Below, one piece after another: positions 1 through 9,618 of a DNA stretch of 41,841 bases. The number at the start of each line of letters is the position of its first letter. Positions within the stretch are counted from its first letter, which is position 1. The notes under the pieces are model-generated. The model saw only the letters and a list, made by a program, of their open reading frames with translations. It ran no database searches and had not been told where the DNA came from. The stretch is from Fibrobacter succinogenes (GTDB lineage: Bacteria; Fibrobacterota; Fibrobacteria; Fibrobacterales; Fibrobacteraceae), in NCBI GenBank assembly GCA_902761355.1, contig CACWJY010000034.1:1-41841 (forward strand). Reading direction: 5' to 3'. Made by a program: the position numbers and the translations under genes.

Positions 1-1
1 G

Positions 2-2317
2 ATTGCGATTGCGGGCAACCCGAACTGCGGAAAGACGGCGCTCTTTAACTCGCTGACCGGCTCGAACCAGATTGTGGGCAACTGGCCTGGCGTGACTGTT
101 GAAAAGAAAGAAGGCCAGTTCAAGCTCGACAACCACACGATTCGCGTGGTGGACTTGCCGGGCATCTACGCGCTGTTCGCGAACTCCGAAGACGAGCGCG
201 CTGCTCTCGATTACTTGCTCAAGGGCGAGGCGGACTTGGTCGTGAACATTCTGGATGCCACGAACCTGGAACGCAACCTGTTCCTCACGAGCCAGCTGAT
301 GGAAAAGGGCGTGCCGATGGTCTTGGCGGTGAACATGATGGATATCGCGGCGAGTCGCGGCATTCATGTGGACCTGCACAAGCTCGAAGAAATCCTCGGC
401 GTGACGGCGATTGGCCTCACGGCGGTTTCGCCCAAGAGCTGCGAAGGATTCGTGAACGACTTGCACAAGCTGCTGCATAACAGCCGCGAACTTCCGCTGC
501 CTAAGGCGGTCAAACATTCCGAAGTCCTGGAAAAGCTGATTGAAGAAATTTCTGTGCCGCTCAAGCCCGTGGCCGACAAACTCGGTGCAAGTCCTCGTTG
601 GACGGCGGTGCAGTACCTGGAACATAGCGGGCGAGTGCTGGAACTCGCCGACGAACTCGGTGTCGAAATCCCGCACGACAAGATTGAAGAAGACTTGGGC
701 GAAGAGGTGGAATTTGCGCTGGCTGATTCCCGTTACTCCTATGCCCGCGATATCGCGAAGGCGGTCATCCGCGACAATACCAATACGAGCACGCGAACTG
801 ACAAGCTCGACAAACTCTTCTTGAACCGCATCCTGGGAATTCCGCTTTTCCTCATTGCCATGTATCTGGTGTTCTGGTTTGCGGTGAAGGTCGGCAGCGC
901 GTTTATTGATTTCTTCGACATTTTGTTCGGCGGAATTTTCGTGGACGGCATGACGGAACTTCTGACGAAGATTGGTGCGCCGGGCGTTGTCGTGGCGCTT
1001 TTGGCGAACGGCATCGGTACGGGTATCCAGACGGTGTCGACGTTCATTCCGGTCATCTTCTTCATGTTCCTTTGCCTTTCGTTCCTGGAAGATTCTGGCT
1101 ACATGTCGCGTGCGGCGTTCGTGGCGGATCGATTTATGCGGTTCCTCGGGCTCCCGGGCAAGGCTTTCGTGCCGATGATTGTGGGCTTTGGCTGCTCGGT
1201 ACCGGCGCTCATGGGCACGCGTACGCTCGAAAACAAGCGCGAAAGATTCTTGACGTTGTTCCTGGTGCCGTTCATGAGCTGCGGCGCACGCCTCCCGGTG
1301 TATGCGCTGTTCGGCGCGGCGTTCTTCGGCGAAAGCGCGGGAACGCTCGTATTCGGGATTTACCTGACGGGCATCGTGATTGCGCTGATCTACGGCTTGC
1401 TCCTGCGCCATACGGTTTTCATGGGCAAGGAATCGACGTTCATTATGGAACTGCCGCCTTACCATTTGCCTAAGGCTCGCAACCTTTTCCGCCACGCATG
1501 GCTCCGCCTCAAGGAATTCGTTTTCCGTGCGGGCAAGGTCGTGCTCATCATGGTGACTGTCCTTGGCTTTATGGGCTCCGTCGGCACTGACGGAAGTTTC
1601 GGCAACGACAATAATGAAAAGTCGGTGTTGAGTGCCGTGGGTACGGTGATTACGCCGGTGTTCGAACCTTTTGGCGTCGAACGCGATAACTGGCCTGCTT
1701 CGGTGGCTCTCTTTACAGGACTTTTCGCGAAGGAGGCGATAGTCGGTACGCTAAATTCGCTGTATGCCATCGAGGGTACGGGCGACGCGGCTGAAAATTC
1801 TGCGGCTGTAGGGGAGGCTGGTGCGCTTGCTGCTGCCGACGCGGCCCCGGAAGAAACTGCCGCGGACGAGAGCTTTAGCCTGAAATCTACGGTAAAAGAA
1901 GCTCTCGTGAGTGTCCCGACGAATCTGGTAGAAGTCTTTACCTCGATTGCAAACCCGCTGGGCGTTAAAGCTGCCATCGAAGAATCTGAAGGTGCCGAAG
2001 AAGGTGCGTACAAGACCATGCAGGCGCATTTCAACCTTGGGCGTTTTCAGGTGCTGGCCTACCTGCTATTTATATTGCTCTATGTGCCGTGCCTTGCCGC
2101 CATGGGAACCGCCTTCCGTGAACTGGGGCGTTTCTACGGAACGCTCATGATGGTGTTCCAGACGGTTATCGGCTGGAGTCTCTCGGTGCTGTTCTTCCAG
2201 GTGACCTGCGGACATTCAACCGCATGGATTGTGACATCGGTCGCGCTCCTCGCCGGTGTGGTTGTCGCGCTCGTTGTCATAGGCCGCGACCAACGCAAGA
2301 AGAAAGTGTTCGAATAA
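2..2317 (+). CDS. feoB: Ferrous iron transport protein B, 5' end cut by window
   Basis: FeoB is an inner-membrane Fe2+ transporter with a cytoplasmic GTPase domain. The visible 771 residues begin inside the G domain: G1 motif GNPNCGKT at visible residues 5-12, G3 DLPG near 51-54 and G4 NMMD near 111-114. A helical stretch follows, and then, from about residue 275, the hydrophobic gate regions, including the Cys-containing segments GFGCSVPALMG and PFMSCGARLPVYALFG typical of the family. An Ala/Glu-rich loop (about residues 590-640) interrupts the C-terminal membrane region, and the tail is basic (RKKKVFE). The reading frame is open from base 2, so the true start lies upstream; only a few residues should be missing. 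Whether feoA precedes it cannot be seen. The family call is very secure. Confidence 0.96.
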   Translation: MAIAGNPNCGKTALFNSLTGSNQIVGNWPGVTVEKKEGQFKLDNHTIRVVDLPGIYALFANSEDERAALDYLLKGEADLVVNILDATNLERNLFLTSQLMEKGVPMVLAVNMMDIAASRGIHVDLHKLEEILGVTAIGLTAVSPKSCEGFVNDLHKLLHNSRELPLPKAVKHSEVLEKLIEEISVPLKPVADKLGASPRWTAVQYLEHSGRVLELADELGVEIPHDKIEEDLGEEVEFALADSRYSYARDIAKAVIRDNTNTSTRTDKLDKLFLNRILGIPLFLIAMYLVFWFAVKVGSAFIDFFDILFGGIFVDGMTELLTKIGAPGVVVALLANGIGTGIQTVSTFIPVIFFMFLCLSFLEDSGYMSRAAFVADRFMRFLGLPGKAFVPMIVGFGCSVPALMGTRTLENKRERFLTLFLVPFMSCGARLPVYALFGAAFFGESAGTLVFGIYLTGIVIALIYGLLLRHTVFMGKESTFIMELPPYHLPKARNLFRHAWLRLKEFVFRAGKVVLIMVTVLGFMGSVGTDGSFGNDNNEKSVLSAVGTVITPVFEPFGVERDNWPASVALFTGLFAKEAIVGTLNSLYAIEGTGDAAENSAAVGEAGALAAADAAPEETAADESFSLKSTVKEALVSVPTNLVEVFTSIANPLGVKAAIEESEGAEEGAYKTMQAHFNLGRFQVLAYLLFILLYVPCLAAMGTAFRELGRFYGTLMMVFQTVIGWSLSVLFFQVTCGHSTAWIVTSVALLAGVVVALVVIGRDQRKKKVFE

Positions 2318-2356
2318 CACGCTATTTTACTTGATTCGTAGTTGATTTACGAAAAT

Positions 2357-2434
2357 TGTAAAACAGGCTAAAACCTTTACATATTTTGAAATTTAAAATT
2401 TAGCTGAATTTTGTAATTCGGCTTTAGTTTTACA
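2357..2434. promoter_or_regulatory. Inverted repeats upstream of the gltB promoter
   Basis: TGTAAAAC at 2357-2364 recurs in inverted orientation as GTTTTACA at 2427-2434. Between them is a short hairpin at 2403-2422 (GCTGAATT, loop TTGT, AATTCGGC; one G-T pair), followed by T-rich sequence. Two readings are possible. It may be a weak terminator for feoB, or a binding site for an enhancer-binding protein, since it lies about 70-150 bases upstream of the sigma-54 promoter. The sequence does not resemble the NtrC consensus, so the protein is unknown. Confidence 0.35.
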
Positions 2435-2478
2435 TTTTTAACCATATTTTCAATAATTGACGGGTGGTTTTGTCTAAT

Positions 2479-2494
2479 TGGCACGGATTTTGCA
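2479..2494 (+). promoter_or_regulatory. Sigma-54 (-24/-12) promoter of gltBD
   Basis: TGGCACG at 2479-2485, four bases, then TTGCA at 2490-2494. This matches the RpoN consensus TGGCACG-N4-TTGCW at every defined position, with the GG and GC dinucleotides correctly spaced. Transcription would start near 2505, giving a leader of about 27 bases that holds the AAGGGA ribosome binding site at 2521-2526. Sigma-54 control fits a nitrogen-assimilation gene. Confidence 0.8.
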
Positions 2495-2531
2495 AATACG
2501 GAGCGCAAAAAAATAAAAACAAGGGAATTAT

Positions 2532-5500
2532 ATGAACGCTCAAGCACTTTATGATCCGGCCAACGAACATGACGCCTGTGGTGTCGGCTTGGTTGCCAAT
2601 ATTAATAATGTTGCCTCGCACCAGATTGTGTTGCAGGGTATTACGGTCTTGAAAAGGCTTATGCATCGCGGTGCGGCTGGTGGCGACCCAGAAACGGGTG
2701 ACGGCGCTGGCCTTTTGCTTTCTATGCCGCATAAATTCTTCCGCAAGCTTTACCCGAGTCTCCCGGCCCGTTATGGCGTGGCAATGTACTTTGTCGAGAA
2801 TACGCTTGCTGCCGATGCTCTGGATGCAGAAATCAAGCGCATTGCTGAGTCTGAAGGTGTTGCGGTTGCTCATTTCCGCGAAGTTCCGGTAAATGCATCT
2901 GCTATCGGTCATACGGCTCGCGAAACTTTGCCGTACATTCGTCAGGTGTTCTTTGACGGTTCCAACTTCAAGACCAACGAAGAGTTCGACATCAAGCTTT
3001 ATGTGGTGCGCCGCTTGATTGAAAAGGCCTGCAAGGGTGTGTATGTTTGCAGCTGCAGCCGCAAGAGCATTGTGTACAAGGGCCTGTTGCTTGCAAGCCA
3101 GATTGAAGCTTTCTATAAGGACCTGAACGATCTCGATTTCGAAAGCCCGCTCGCTCTTGTTCACCAGCGTTATTCTACCAACACGTTCCCGACTTGGCCG
3201 CTGGCTCATCCGTTCCGCTATCTCGCTCACAACGGTGAAATTAACACCCTGCGTGGTAACTTGAACAGCCTTCGCGCCCGCGAACCGCTCCTGAAGAGCG
3301 ATGTGATTGGTGATGATTTGCAGAAGCTTTTGCCGCTCATTATGCCGGGCCAGAGCGACTCTGCTAGCCTCGATAATATGTTTGAACTTCTCGTCGCTGC
3401 GGGCCGTAGCCTCCCGCATGCGATGATGATGCTCCTGCCGCAGGCTTGGGGCCAGAAGCATTACCTGGGCCGCGATGTGCGTGGCTTCTTTGAATACGAA
3501 TCCATGCTGATGGAACCGTGGGATGGCCCTGCCGCTGTCGCGTTCAGCGACGGTGTGAATGCCGGTGCAATCCTCGACCGTAACGGCCTTCGTCCGGCAC
3601 GTTACACTTTGTGTAAGGATGGCCTGTTCGTGATGGCTTCTGAAACGGGTGTGCTCGACTTGCAGGACGACGAAGTCGAAGAAAAGGGCCGCCTCAAACC
3701 CGGTGAAATCATCTACCTCGACCTTGAAAATCACCATATCTTGAAGAACGCCGAAATGAAGGCTTACGTGGCCCGTAGCAAACCGTACCGCCGCTGGGTC
3801 GCCGAAAACAAGATGAGTGTTCGTGGCCTCTTTAGCGAAATCAATCCGGCTGACGTTCCTGACGATATTCTGGTGCAGCAGAAGCGTTTCGGATACTCTG
3901 CCGAAGACCTCTCTATCATCTTGCAGCCGATGGCCAAGAACGGTGCAGAACCGATCGGTTCTATGGGTAACGACGCCGCACTCGCCGTGCTCTCTGACAA
4001 GCCGCAGCCGCTGTTCAACTACTTCAAGCAGCTCTTTGCCCAGGTCACAAACCCGCCGATTGACCCGATTCGTGAAGAATTGGTAATGAGCCTTACGACT
4101 TACATCGGTAACCACGGCAACATCCTCGAAGAAACTCCGGAACAGGCGCACCTCATTAAGATTCCGCGCCCGATCGTGACCGAAGACGAAATCCGCCGCT
4201 TTGAAAATATCGGCGATAAGGCCTTCAAAGCCAAGGAACTCAAGATGCAGTTCCCGCTCGGTGGCAATGGGGAAGTCCTCGAAGCCGCCTTGCAGAACCT
4301 CGCTGGCGATGCCGTGCGTGCCGTGAACGAGGGCTTCGATATCATCGTGCTTACCGACAAGAACGTCGATTGGGGCTATGTGCCTATTCCGAGCTTGCTT
4401 GCCACGGCTAGTGTGAACCGCGCCCTTGTAGAAGCGGGCGTGCGTCCTGAAATCGGTCTGGTGGTGCAGTCCGGTGAAGTCCGCGAAGTGATGCACTTTG
4501 CCTTATTGCTCGGTTTCGGTGCTACGGTCATCAACCCGTATTTGGCCTTCCAGAGCATTACCAACATGTGCCACAACGGCGACCTCGATGTGGATCCGGT
4601 CACTGCTGCCGCCAACTACGTGAAGGCTGTTGACAAGGGCCTCCTCAAGATTATGTCGAAGATGGGTATTTCTACCCTCCGTAGCTACCGCAGCGCCCAG
4701 ATTTTCGAAGCGGTTGGCTTGAACAAGGAACTCGTCGAAAAGTTCCTGCCGGGTACCGCAAGCCGTATTGAAGGTATCGGCCTCGAAGAAATCGCAACCG
4801 AAGTGGGCGAACGCCAGAAGATTGCTTTTGCCGACGCAAGCAAGGTGCTTCAGTCCGGTGGTCAGTACGCTTACCGCAAGGAAGGCGAAAAGCACTTGTG
4901 GACTCCGCAGTCCTTGGCGGCCTTCCGTCAGGCTGTGCAGGGCGGCGACTACGAAAAGTTCAAGGTTTACAGCAAGCTCATTAACGATCAGTCTGAACGT
5001 CAGGCAACGCTCCGCGGCCTCTTCAAGTTTAAGGAAGCGACTCCGATCGATATTTCCGAAGTCGAAAGCCGTGAATCCATTGTCAAGCACTTTGTGGCTG
5101 GCGCTATGAGCCTTGGCTCTTTGAGCCCCGAAGCTCACGAAACCATCGCTATCGCCATGAACCGCATCGGTGCCATGAGCAACTGCGGCGAAGGTGGTGA
5201 AGACCCGGATCGCGATACTCCGGCTCCTAACGGTGACATCCGTAGCTCCGCTATCCGCCAGATTGCTTCGGGCCGCTTCGGTGTTACAATCGATTACCTG
5301 CGTCATGCCAAAGATTTGCAGATCAAGATGGCTCAGGGTGCAAAGCCCGGTGAAGGAGGCCAGCTGCCGGCCCACAAGGTGAACGACTTTGTGGCTCGCA
5401 TCCGTCACAGTACGCCGAATGTGTCGCTGATTTCTCCTCCGCCGCACCACGATATTTATTCTATCGAAGACTTGGCCCAGCTCATTTACGACCTGCGTAA

Positions 5501-6950
5501 CTCCAACCCGAAGGCCCGTGTTTCTGTGAAGCTCGTGTCCGAGGTGGGTGTGGGTACGGTTGCCGCGGGTGTTGCCAAGGCTCATGCCGACGTGGTGCTC
5601 ATTTCCGGCCACGATGGCGGTACAGGTGCATCTCCGCTGACTTCTATCAAGCATGCCGGCCTTCCGTGGGAACTCGGTATTGCCGAAGCGGAACAGACCC
5701 TTGTGCTCAACGACTTGCGCGGTCGTATCAAGCTCCAGGTTGATGGCCAGCTCAAGACGGGCCGCGACATTGTGGTGGCAGCCCTCCTTGGCGCCGAAGA
5801 ATTCGGCTTTGCCACGAACTTGCTCGTTAGCCTTGGTTGCGTAATGGACCGCAAGTGCCATACCAACCAGTGCCCCATGGGTATTGCAACGCAGGATGCC
5901 GACTTCCGCAAGCGCTTTGCTGGCAAGCCGGAATATGTCGAAAACTTCCTGTTCTTCATCGCCGACGAAGTTCGTGAAATCCTCGCAAGCCTTGGTCTCC
6001 GCTCTCTCGAAGAAGCCTGCGGTCGCAGCGACTTGCTCGAAAAGGATTCCGCCATCGCCTTCTACAAAGCAAAGAACCTCGACTTCTCCAAGATTTTCGA
6101 AACCGTCAAGGGTGGCGTCAAGTCTTACGACAAGAACTACGTCAAGGAAGATCTGGTCAACTTCGACCGCCGCGAACTCTTGCCGTTTGTCAAGGAAACT
6201 CTCGAAAAGGGTACTCCTGTGGAACTCTGCACGGTGGTGCACAACACCGACCGTACGGTGGGTACGGAACTTTCCGGCGAAGTGGACGAACACTTTGGTG
6301 TGAAGGGCCTTCCCGAAGATACCATCCGCATTCACCTTCAGGGTGTCGCGGGCCAGAGCTTCGGTGCCTTCCTTGCTCCGGGTGTCACGCTCGATTTGGA
6401 AGGCGAAGCGAACGACTTTATGGGCAAGGGCCTCTCGGGTGGTAAGATTATCGTGCGTCCGCCGCACAACGCCACCTTCAAGGCCGAAGACAACGTCATT
6501 GCCGGTAACGTCATCGGTTACGGTGGTACGAGCGGTAAGGTGTTCATCAACGGTCTAGCGGGCGAACGCTTCGGTATCCGTAACTCCGGTATGCTCCTTG
6601 TCTCGGAAGGCGTGGGCGACCACGGCTGCGAATACATGACGGGTGGCCGCGTGGTGGTACTCGGTCGCGTGGGCGTGAACTTCGCCGCAGGTATGACGGG
6701 TGGCTTTGCTTACGTGTACGACGAAACTGGTCACTTCGACCTGAGTTGCAACGTGGGCTCCGTGGACCTTGAAAGCGTACTTGCTGGCACCGACAGCGAA
6801 CGTGAACTTATTGACTTTATTGAACAGCACGTTCAGGCAACGGGTAGCGAAAAGGGCAAGCGCATCCTTGAAAACTGGAACAGCGAACGTCCGAAGTTCG
6901 TGAAAATCTTCCCGGTCGACTACCGCAACGCATTGGCAAAGAAGGGCTGA
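2532..6950 (+). CDS. gltB: Glutamate synthase large subunit
   Basis: This is the large subunit of glutamate synthase (GOGAT), which makes two glutamates from glutamine and 2-oxoglutarate. At 1472 residues it has the normal bacterial length. Domains in order: class II glutamine amidotransferase with nucleophile Cys16 (HDACGVG), implying removal of a 15-residue propeptide; a central domain; an FMN and 2-oxoglutarate domain with GSLSPEAHETIA and NCGEGGED near residues 860-890; Cys residues for the [3Fe-4S] cluster in the CVMDRKCHTNQCPMG stretch near 1103-1114; and a C-terminal glycine-rich GXGXG beta-helix. The ATG has AAGGGA six bases upstream. gltD follows after 7 bases, so the two subunits are co-transcribed. 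A consensus sigma-54 promoter precedes the gene. Confidence 0.98.
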   Translation: MNAQALYDPANEHDACGVGLVANINNVASHQIVLQGITVLKRLMHRGAAGGDPETGDGAGLLLSMPHKFFRKLYPSLPARYGVAMYFVENTLAADALDAEIKRIAESEGVAVAHFREVPVNASAIGHTARETLPYIRQVFFDGSNFKTNEEFDIKLYVVRRLIEKACKGVYVCSCSRKSIVYKGLLLASQIEAFYKDLNDLDFESPLALVHQRYSTNTFPTWPLAHPFRYLAHNGEINTLRGNLNSLRAREPLLKSDVIGDDLQKLLPLIMPGQSDSASLDNMFELLVAAGRSLPHAMMMLLPQAWGQKHYLGRDVRGFFEYESMLMEPWDGPAAVAFSDGVNAGAILDRNGLRPARYTLCKDGLFVMASETGVLDLQDDEVEEKGRLKPGEIIYLDLENHHILKNAEMKAYVARSKPYRRWVAENKMSVRGLFSEINPADVPDDILVQQKRFGYSAEDLSIILQPMAKNGAEPIGSMGNDAALAVLSDKPQPLFNYFKQLFAQVTNPPIDPIREELVMSLTTYIGNHGNILEETPEQAHLIKIPRPIVTEDEIRRFENIGDKAFKAKELKMQFPLGGNGEVLEAALQNLAGDAVRAVNEGFDIIVLTDKNVDWGYVPIPSLLATASVNRALVEAGVRPEIGLVVQSGEVREVMHFALLLGFGATVINPYLAFQSITNMCHNGDLDVDPVTAAANYVKAVDKGLLKIMSKMGISTLRSYRSAQIFEAVGLNKELVEKFLPGTASRIEGIGLEEIATEVGERQKIAFADASKVLQSGGQYAYRKEGEKHLWTPQSLAAFRQAVQGGDYEKFKVYSKLINDQSERQATLRGLFKFKEATPIDISEVESRESIVKHFVAGAMSLGSLSPEAHETIAIAMNRIGAMSNCGEGGEDPDRDTPAPNGDIRSSAIRQIASGRFGVTIDYLRHAKDLQIKMAQGAKPGEGGQLPAHKVNDFVARIRHSTPNVSLISPPPHHDIYSIEDLAQLIYDLRNSNPKARVSVKLVSEVGVGTVAAGVAKAHADVVLISGHDGGTGASPLTSIKHAGLPWELGIAEAEQTLVLNDLRGRIKLQVDGQLKTGRDIVVAALLGAEEFGFATNLLVSLGCVMDRKCHTNQCPMGIATQDADFRKRFAGKPEYVENFLFFIADEVREILASLGLRSLEEACGRSDLLEKDSAIAFYKAKNLDFSKIFETVKGGVKSYDKNYVKEDLVNFDRRELLPFVKETLEKGTPVELCTVVHNTDRTVGTELSGEVDEHFGVKGLPEDTIRIHLQGVAGQSFGAFLAPGVTLDLEGEANDFMGKGLSGGKIIVRPPHNATFKAEDNVIAGNVIGYGGTSGKVFINGLAGERFGIRNSGMLLVSEGVGDHGCEYMTGGRVVVLGRVGVNFAAGMTGGFAYVYDETGHFDLSCNVGSVDLESVLAGTDSERELIDFIEQHVQATGSEKGKRILENWNSERPKFVKIFPVDYRNALAKKG

Positions 6951-6957
6951 GGTTAAT

Positions 6958-8319
6958 ATGCAAGAAGTTAAAAGAATCGCAGATATTTACCGCCCTGTCG
7001 AAGAGCGAATTAAGGACAATAACGAAGTCGAACGTCGCTTGACTTCACTGGAAATCGTACAGCAGGGTTCACGCTGCCATACGTGTGGCATTCCGTTCTG
7101 CCATGGCGCTGGCTGCCCGCTCGGTAACCTGGTGCCCGAATTCAATGCGGCTGTCGCTGCAGGGAATGCTGAACGTGCCTACAACATCATCAGCAAGACA
7201 GCTTTCTTCCCCGAATTTACGGGCCGCGTTTGCCCTGCGCTTTGCGAATCCGCTTGTACGGGCAATGTGCATAACGATCCGGTGATGGTTCGCCAGATTG
7301 AAAAGTACATCATCGAAACCGCCTTCGAAGAAGGCCGCGTCACGCTCCCTGCCGCCGAATGGAATGGTAAGACTGCCGCGGTTATCGGTTCGGGTCCTGC
7401 AGGCCTCTTTGCTGCCGAAGCGCTCCGCCGTAAGGGTTACGCCGTTACCGTTTACGAAAAACGTGAAAAGGTGGGTGGCCTCCTGCGTTATGGTATTCCG
7501 AACTGGAAGCTCGACAAGTCGGTCATCGATCGCCGCGTCAAGCTCCTCGAAGAAGCTGGCATCAAGTTTGTCTGCAGCACCGAAATCGGTAAGGATATCT
7601 CTGCCGAATACATCCACAAGAATTTTGACGAAGTCTTCCTCGCTATTGGTACGCCGAATGCCCGCGACTTGAAAATCCCGGGCCGCGAAGCCGAAGGCAT
7701 CTTCCTTGCGCTCGACTTCTTGCACGGTGCAAACAAGCCCGGCGAAACGAATCCCGAAAAGTTCAGTGCCAAGGGCCGCAAGGTTCTGGTGATTGGCGGT
7801 GGCGATACGGGTAACGACTGTGTGGGTAAGGCCATCCGCGAAGGTTGCGAAAGTGTGCTCCAGGTGGAATTTATGCCTAAGCCGCCCGAGGAACGTTCTC
7901 CGTCCACTCCGTGGCCGGATTGGCCGTACATGCTGCGTACCAGCTACGCCCAGCACGAAGGTGGCGAACGCCGCTGGAATGTATCTTCCAAGCAGTTTAT
8001 CGTGAAAGATGGCCGTGTCGCAGGTGTCGAAGCTGTCCGCGTGGAATGGGAAATGTCCCCGCAGGGGCGCCCGCTCAAACCCAACGAAGTCCCGAATTCT
8101 ACCGAAGTCATCGATACCGACTTGGTGGTGCTCGCCATGGGCTTCACCGGGGTCCCGGCCGAAGGCATCGTGAACGACCTTGGCCTGCAACTTACGCCGC
8201 GTACCGCGATCATTCCGGACCCCGCTCGCCACATTTACGCCGTCGGTGACTGCGCAAATGGCGCGTCCCTTGTGGTCCGCGCCATGGCCGATGCTAAAAA
8301 GGTTGTGGGTTCGCTTTAG
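6958..8319 (+). CDS. gltD: Glutamate synthase small subunit
   Basis: The small subunit of glutamate synthase takes electrons from NAD(P)H through FAD and passes them to the large subunit. It has 453 residues, normal for the family. The N-terminal iron-sulfur region has Cys40, Cys43, Cys48 and Cys53 (CHTCGIPFCHGAGCP) and a second cluster CPALCESACTGN near residue 90. A FAD dinucleotide fold GSGPAG lies near residue 143 and an NAD(P)H fold GGGDTGND near 278. The C-terminal GDCANGASLVVRAM closes the FAD site. It begins 7 bases after gltB and ends 12 bases before a leftward gene, with no clear terminator between. Confidence 0.97.
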   Translation: MQEVKRIADIYRPVEERIKDNNEVERRLTSLEIVQQGSRCHTCGIPFCHGAGCPLGNLVPEFNAAVAAGNAERAYNIISKTAFFPEFTGRVCPALCESACTGNVHNDPVMVRQIEKYIIETAFEEGRVTLPAAEWNGKTAAVIGSGPAGLFAAEALRRKGYAVTVYEKREKVGGLLRYGIPNWKLDKSVIDRRVKLLEEAGIKFVCSTEIGKDISAEYIHKNFDEVFLAIGTPNARDLKIPGREAEGIFLALDFLHGANKPGETNPEKFSAKGRKVLVIGGGDTGNDCVGKAIREGCESVLQVEFMPKPPEERSPSTPWPDWPYMLRTSYAQHEGGERRWNVSSKQFIVKDGRVAGVEAVRVEWEMSPQGRPLKPNEVPNSTEVIDTDLVVLAMGFTGVPAEGIVNDLGLQLTPRTAIIPDPARHIYAVGDCANGASLVVRAMADAKKVVGSL

Positions 8320-8331
8320 AACGTTGGACGT

Positions 8332-9618
8332 CTATTTAAACGGCGTCCAATGATATTCTAGGCCAAAGCTGATAAACCAGTCGATGGTACTCGCTCCGAT
8401 GGTGGTTGGCTCAGCTGCCGCATCGGGCGAGGGCTCGGTATAAATATCCTTGCCTCGGCTCGAAAGACCAGTGCGTACGCTGATTCCGTAATGGTGCAAG
8501 AATACGCATTGTGTTCCGAACCCAAATAGAGCTCCCTTGTAGGCGTCCTCGAATCGTATACGGGTTTCGTATTCTTTCGAGGGCGCTTTTTTAGAATCCT
8601 TAAGTTCGATGTCTTCGGAGTAAAAACTGTACTGGAATCCGAGGAATGTGAATAAGTGAAGGTCCAACCACTTGAATGGCTCGAAAGATCTAGAAAGTAA
8701 TACGTTTAAGCCGATTTCGTGCTGCGAAAAATTCCAGTGATCAAGTTCTTCGTAGACCGAATCGCGTTCGTCTATTTTTACATCGTGGCTAGAATAGCGG
8801 TAGAAAATTTCACCACCAATAAAGCCGAACCAGATTCCGCCTACGTACACGGTAAATAGGGGCGTAGAATCGTCGATAAAGTTCCAGAGGCTTACAGAAT
8901 CCTTGGTAATGCGGTAATTGCCTACGCGGCTCCGAGTGTGGCTGCTGTACCAGTTGTCGGGCGTTAAAGGAATTTGTGCCTGGGCAAATCCAGCCGAAAT
9001 GCCGCCCCATGATCTAAAAGTCGGGGTTTCTTTATACAGGTCGTCCGGTTCGGATTCTTTCTTGAGCCGTTCTTCTTTGCTTAAACGGCGCGTGGTGTGC
9101 CGGTCGAAAAGTGTGCTTGCAATTTCGTCGCCAAGGGCAATCTTGTCGGCATTTTTGGAAACGCTTCCGACGGCTCTTGGTTCAGATGCGTTTTCGTCAA
9201 AAATGGCAATTTTTAGGTCGCTGCCTTTGTCTGTAATGTAGAGGACAATCTTGTCTTCCAGAGCCTGGAACTTGGCCATCATGGAGGGGTGCCGAGCCTT
9301 AAGGTAATGCGCTTCGAGACCTGGCTCTATGTTGTTTGAAAGCCAGCTGGCGTAACGTGTGGCAACCGTGTCACGTTCCCATTCGCCAAAAAGTCTGCAT
9401 TTGGGTTCGCCGATTCCGGTGTTGTTGCGACGTAACGATAAGCAGAATTCCTTGGGGTCGATCGGAGAATCCTTTTCGGTGGTCCAAATTAAGATATCTG
9501 CGTTTTGCCACAGAGTCCACTTAGAATCAAAGTACACGTCGCCGGCATAAGCGGCGCTTGCCCAAAAGACATGGATCAGCGTAATAACGGCGACTAAAAA
9601 TTGGGCAAGATGCTTCAT
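8332..9618 (-). CDS. Exported protein, probable outer-membrane beta-barrel
   Basis: I do not recognise a named family. The 428-residue product starts with a signal peptide (MKHLAQFLVAVITLIHVFWASAAYAGDV) with AYA as a plausible cleavage site. The first half is soluble-looking and acidic to mixed. The second half has alternating aromatic and polar segments (WFGFIGGEIFYRY, LHLFTFLGFQYSFY, WFISFGLEYHW) resembling beta-barrel strands, which suggests an outer-membrane location. Its ATG overlaps the stop of the upstream lipoprotein gene by 4 bases (ATGA), so the two are translationally coupled and probably work together. It is the last gene of the pyrE set and converges on gltD. Confidence 0.7.
   Translation of the reverse strand: MKHLAQFLVAVITLIHVFWASAAYAGDVYFDSKWTLWQNADILIWTTEKDSPIDPKEFCLSLRRNNTGIGEPKCRLFGEWERDTVATRYASWLSNNIEPGLEAHYLKARHPSMMAKFQALEDKIVLYITDKGSDLKIAIFDENASEPRAVGSVSKNADKIALGDEIASTLFDRHTTRRLSKEERLKKESEPDDLYKETPTFRSWGGISAGFAQAQIPLTPDNWYSSHTRSRVGNYRITKDSVSLWNFIDDSTPLFTVYVGGIWFGFIGGEIFYRYSSHDVKIDERDSVYEELDHWNFSQHEIGLNVLLSRSFEPFKWLDLHLFTFLGFQYSFYSEDIELKDSKKAPSKEYETRIRFEDAYKGALFGFGTQCVFLHHYGISVRTGLSSRGKDIYTEPSPDAAAEPTTIGASTIDWFISFGLEYHWTPFK

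Noticed and set aside
2430..4496. Long leftward open frame of 688 codons opposite gltB
   Set aside because: It lies wholly opposite a well-conserved gene and its translation has no recognisable domain; it is a shadow frame caused by codon bias.
4503..6467. Leftward open frame of 654 codons opposite gltB
   Set aside because: Same reason: antisense to conserved GltB domains, no family features.
8320..8350. Terminator between gltD and the leftward barrel gene (TTGGACG...CGTCCAA)
   Set aside because: The stem overlaps the coding end and has no T tract on either side.
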